Shown: piece by piece, positions 14,274 through 14,320 of the stretch | How positions within the stretch are numbered: the first letter of the stretch is position 1 | Layout of the letters: each line of letters starts with the position of its first letter | DNA from: an uncultured Bacilli bacterium | GTDB taxonomy: Bacteria > Bacillota_I > Bacilli_A > RF39 > UBA660 | Assembly: GCA_944363895.1 (NCBI GenBank) | Contig: CALVVP010000068.1 | Span: 1-14,320, forward strand | Reading direction: 5' to 3' | Length of the DNA stretch: 14,320 bases | The notes under the pieces: model-generated | What the model saw: only the letters and a program-made list of their open reading frames with translations | Told to the model about the DNA's origin: nothing | Databases searched by the model: none | Made by a program: the position numbers and the translations under genes

Positions 14274-14320
14274 TGGCGCCTCAAGTAGGACTCGAACCTA
14301 CGACCCCTTGATTAACAGTC
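14274..14320 (-). tRNA. tRNA-Asn (GUU), 5' half outside window
   Basis: On the minus strand the visible 3' part has an anticodon loop CTGTTAA (anticodon GTT), a variable loop, T arm GTAGG-TTCGAGT-CCTAC, 3' acceptor strand TTGAGGC, discriminator G and encoded CCA. The D arm and 5' acceptor strand are beyond the window end. GGTCGTAGGTTCGAGTCC is typical of bacterial tRNA-Asn. Confidence 0.92.

Noticed and set aside
1..14320. Genetic code 4 (TGA as Trp)
   Set aside because: Trp codons in the recognised genes are TGG, no conserved protein needs TGA readthrough, and the one TGA works as a normal stop.

Overview
The window looks like chromosomal core DNA from a low-GC, Gram-positive-type bacterium (Bacillota/Bacilli, possibly one of the reduced AT-rich lineages near Erysipelotrichales, RF39 or the wall-bearing relatives of Mollicutes; the lineage is inference). 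Support: very AT-rich sequence with strong AAGGAG-type ribosome binding sites; an RNA polymerase delta subunit, which is a Bacillota/Mollicutes protein; a bifunctional penicillin-binding protein and a D-Ala-D-Ala ligase, which mean a peptidoglycan wall; and CCA-encoding tRNA genes. Tryptophan is written TGG throughout and no long gene is broken by TGA, so the standard bacterial code fits. Of 13 visible stop codons 11 are TAA, one TAG and one TGA.

Layout: (1) 1-4512, plus strand: a heat-shock cluster dnaK (5' end off the window) - pepF (M3 oligoendopeptidase F) - dnaJ, closed by a terminator. (2) 4515-8133, minus strand: an unrecognised membrane protein with a 36-bp tandem repeat in its predicted cytoplasmic tail, preceded by a class A PBP (pbp1A type). 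A terminator facing the dnaJ terminator closes this strand. (3) 8143-8230: a short divergent promoter region. (4) 8231-9613, plus: a small DUF1934-like protein, rpoE (delta subunit, own strong promoter and terminator) and a small helical protein. (5) 9616-14035, plus: a membrane glycosyltransferase of the processive GT2 type, a small exported protein, an alpha/beta hydrolase, a D-Ala-D-Ala ligase and a Fic-domain protein, ending in a strong terminator. (6) 14036-14320: a non-coding stretch with a long imperfect palindrome, then tRNA-Glu and tRNA-Asn (cut by the window end) on the minus strand.

How it fits together: the left third is protein quality control (Hsp70, its J-protein partner and a peptidase). 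Most of the rest is cell-envelope work: PBP1A polymerises and cross-links peptidoglycan, Ddl makes the D-Ala-D-Ala end of its precursor, and the GT2 enzyme probably builds or exports a glycan. Start codons of several genes can be set by their ribosome binding sites: the PBP, DUF1934-like, rpoE, helical-protein and hydrolase genes each begin downstream of the longest possible open frame.

I see no CRISPR array, insertion sequence, phage module or clear multi-gene defence system. The parts most worth a second look are the repeat-tailed membrane protein beside PBP1A, a Fic protein lacking its catalytic histidine, the inverted repeats around the rpoE promoter, the palindrome beside the tRNA genes and the pepF gene placed between dnaK and dnaJ.
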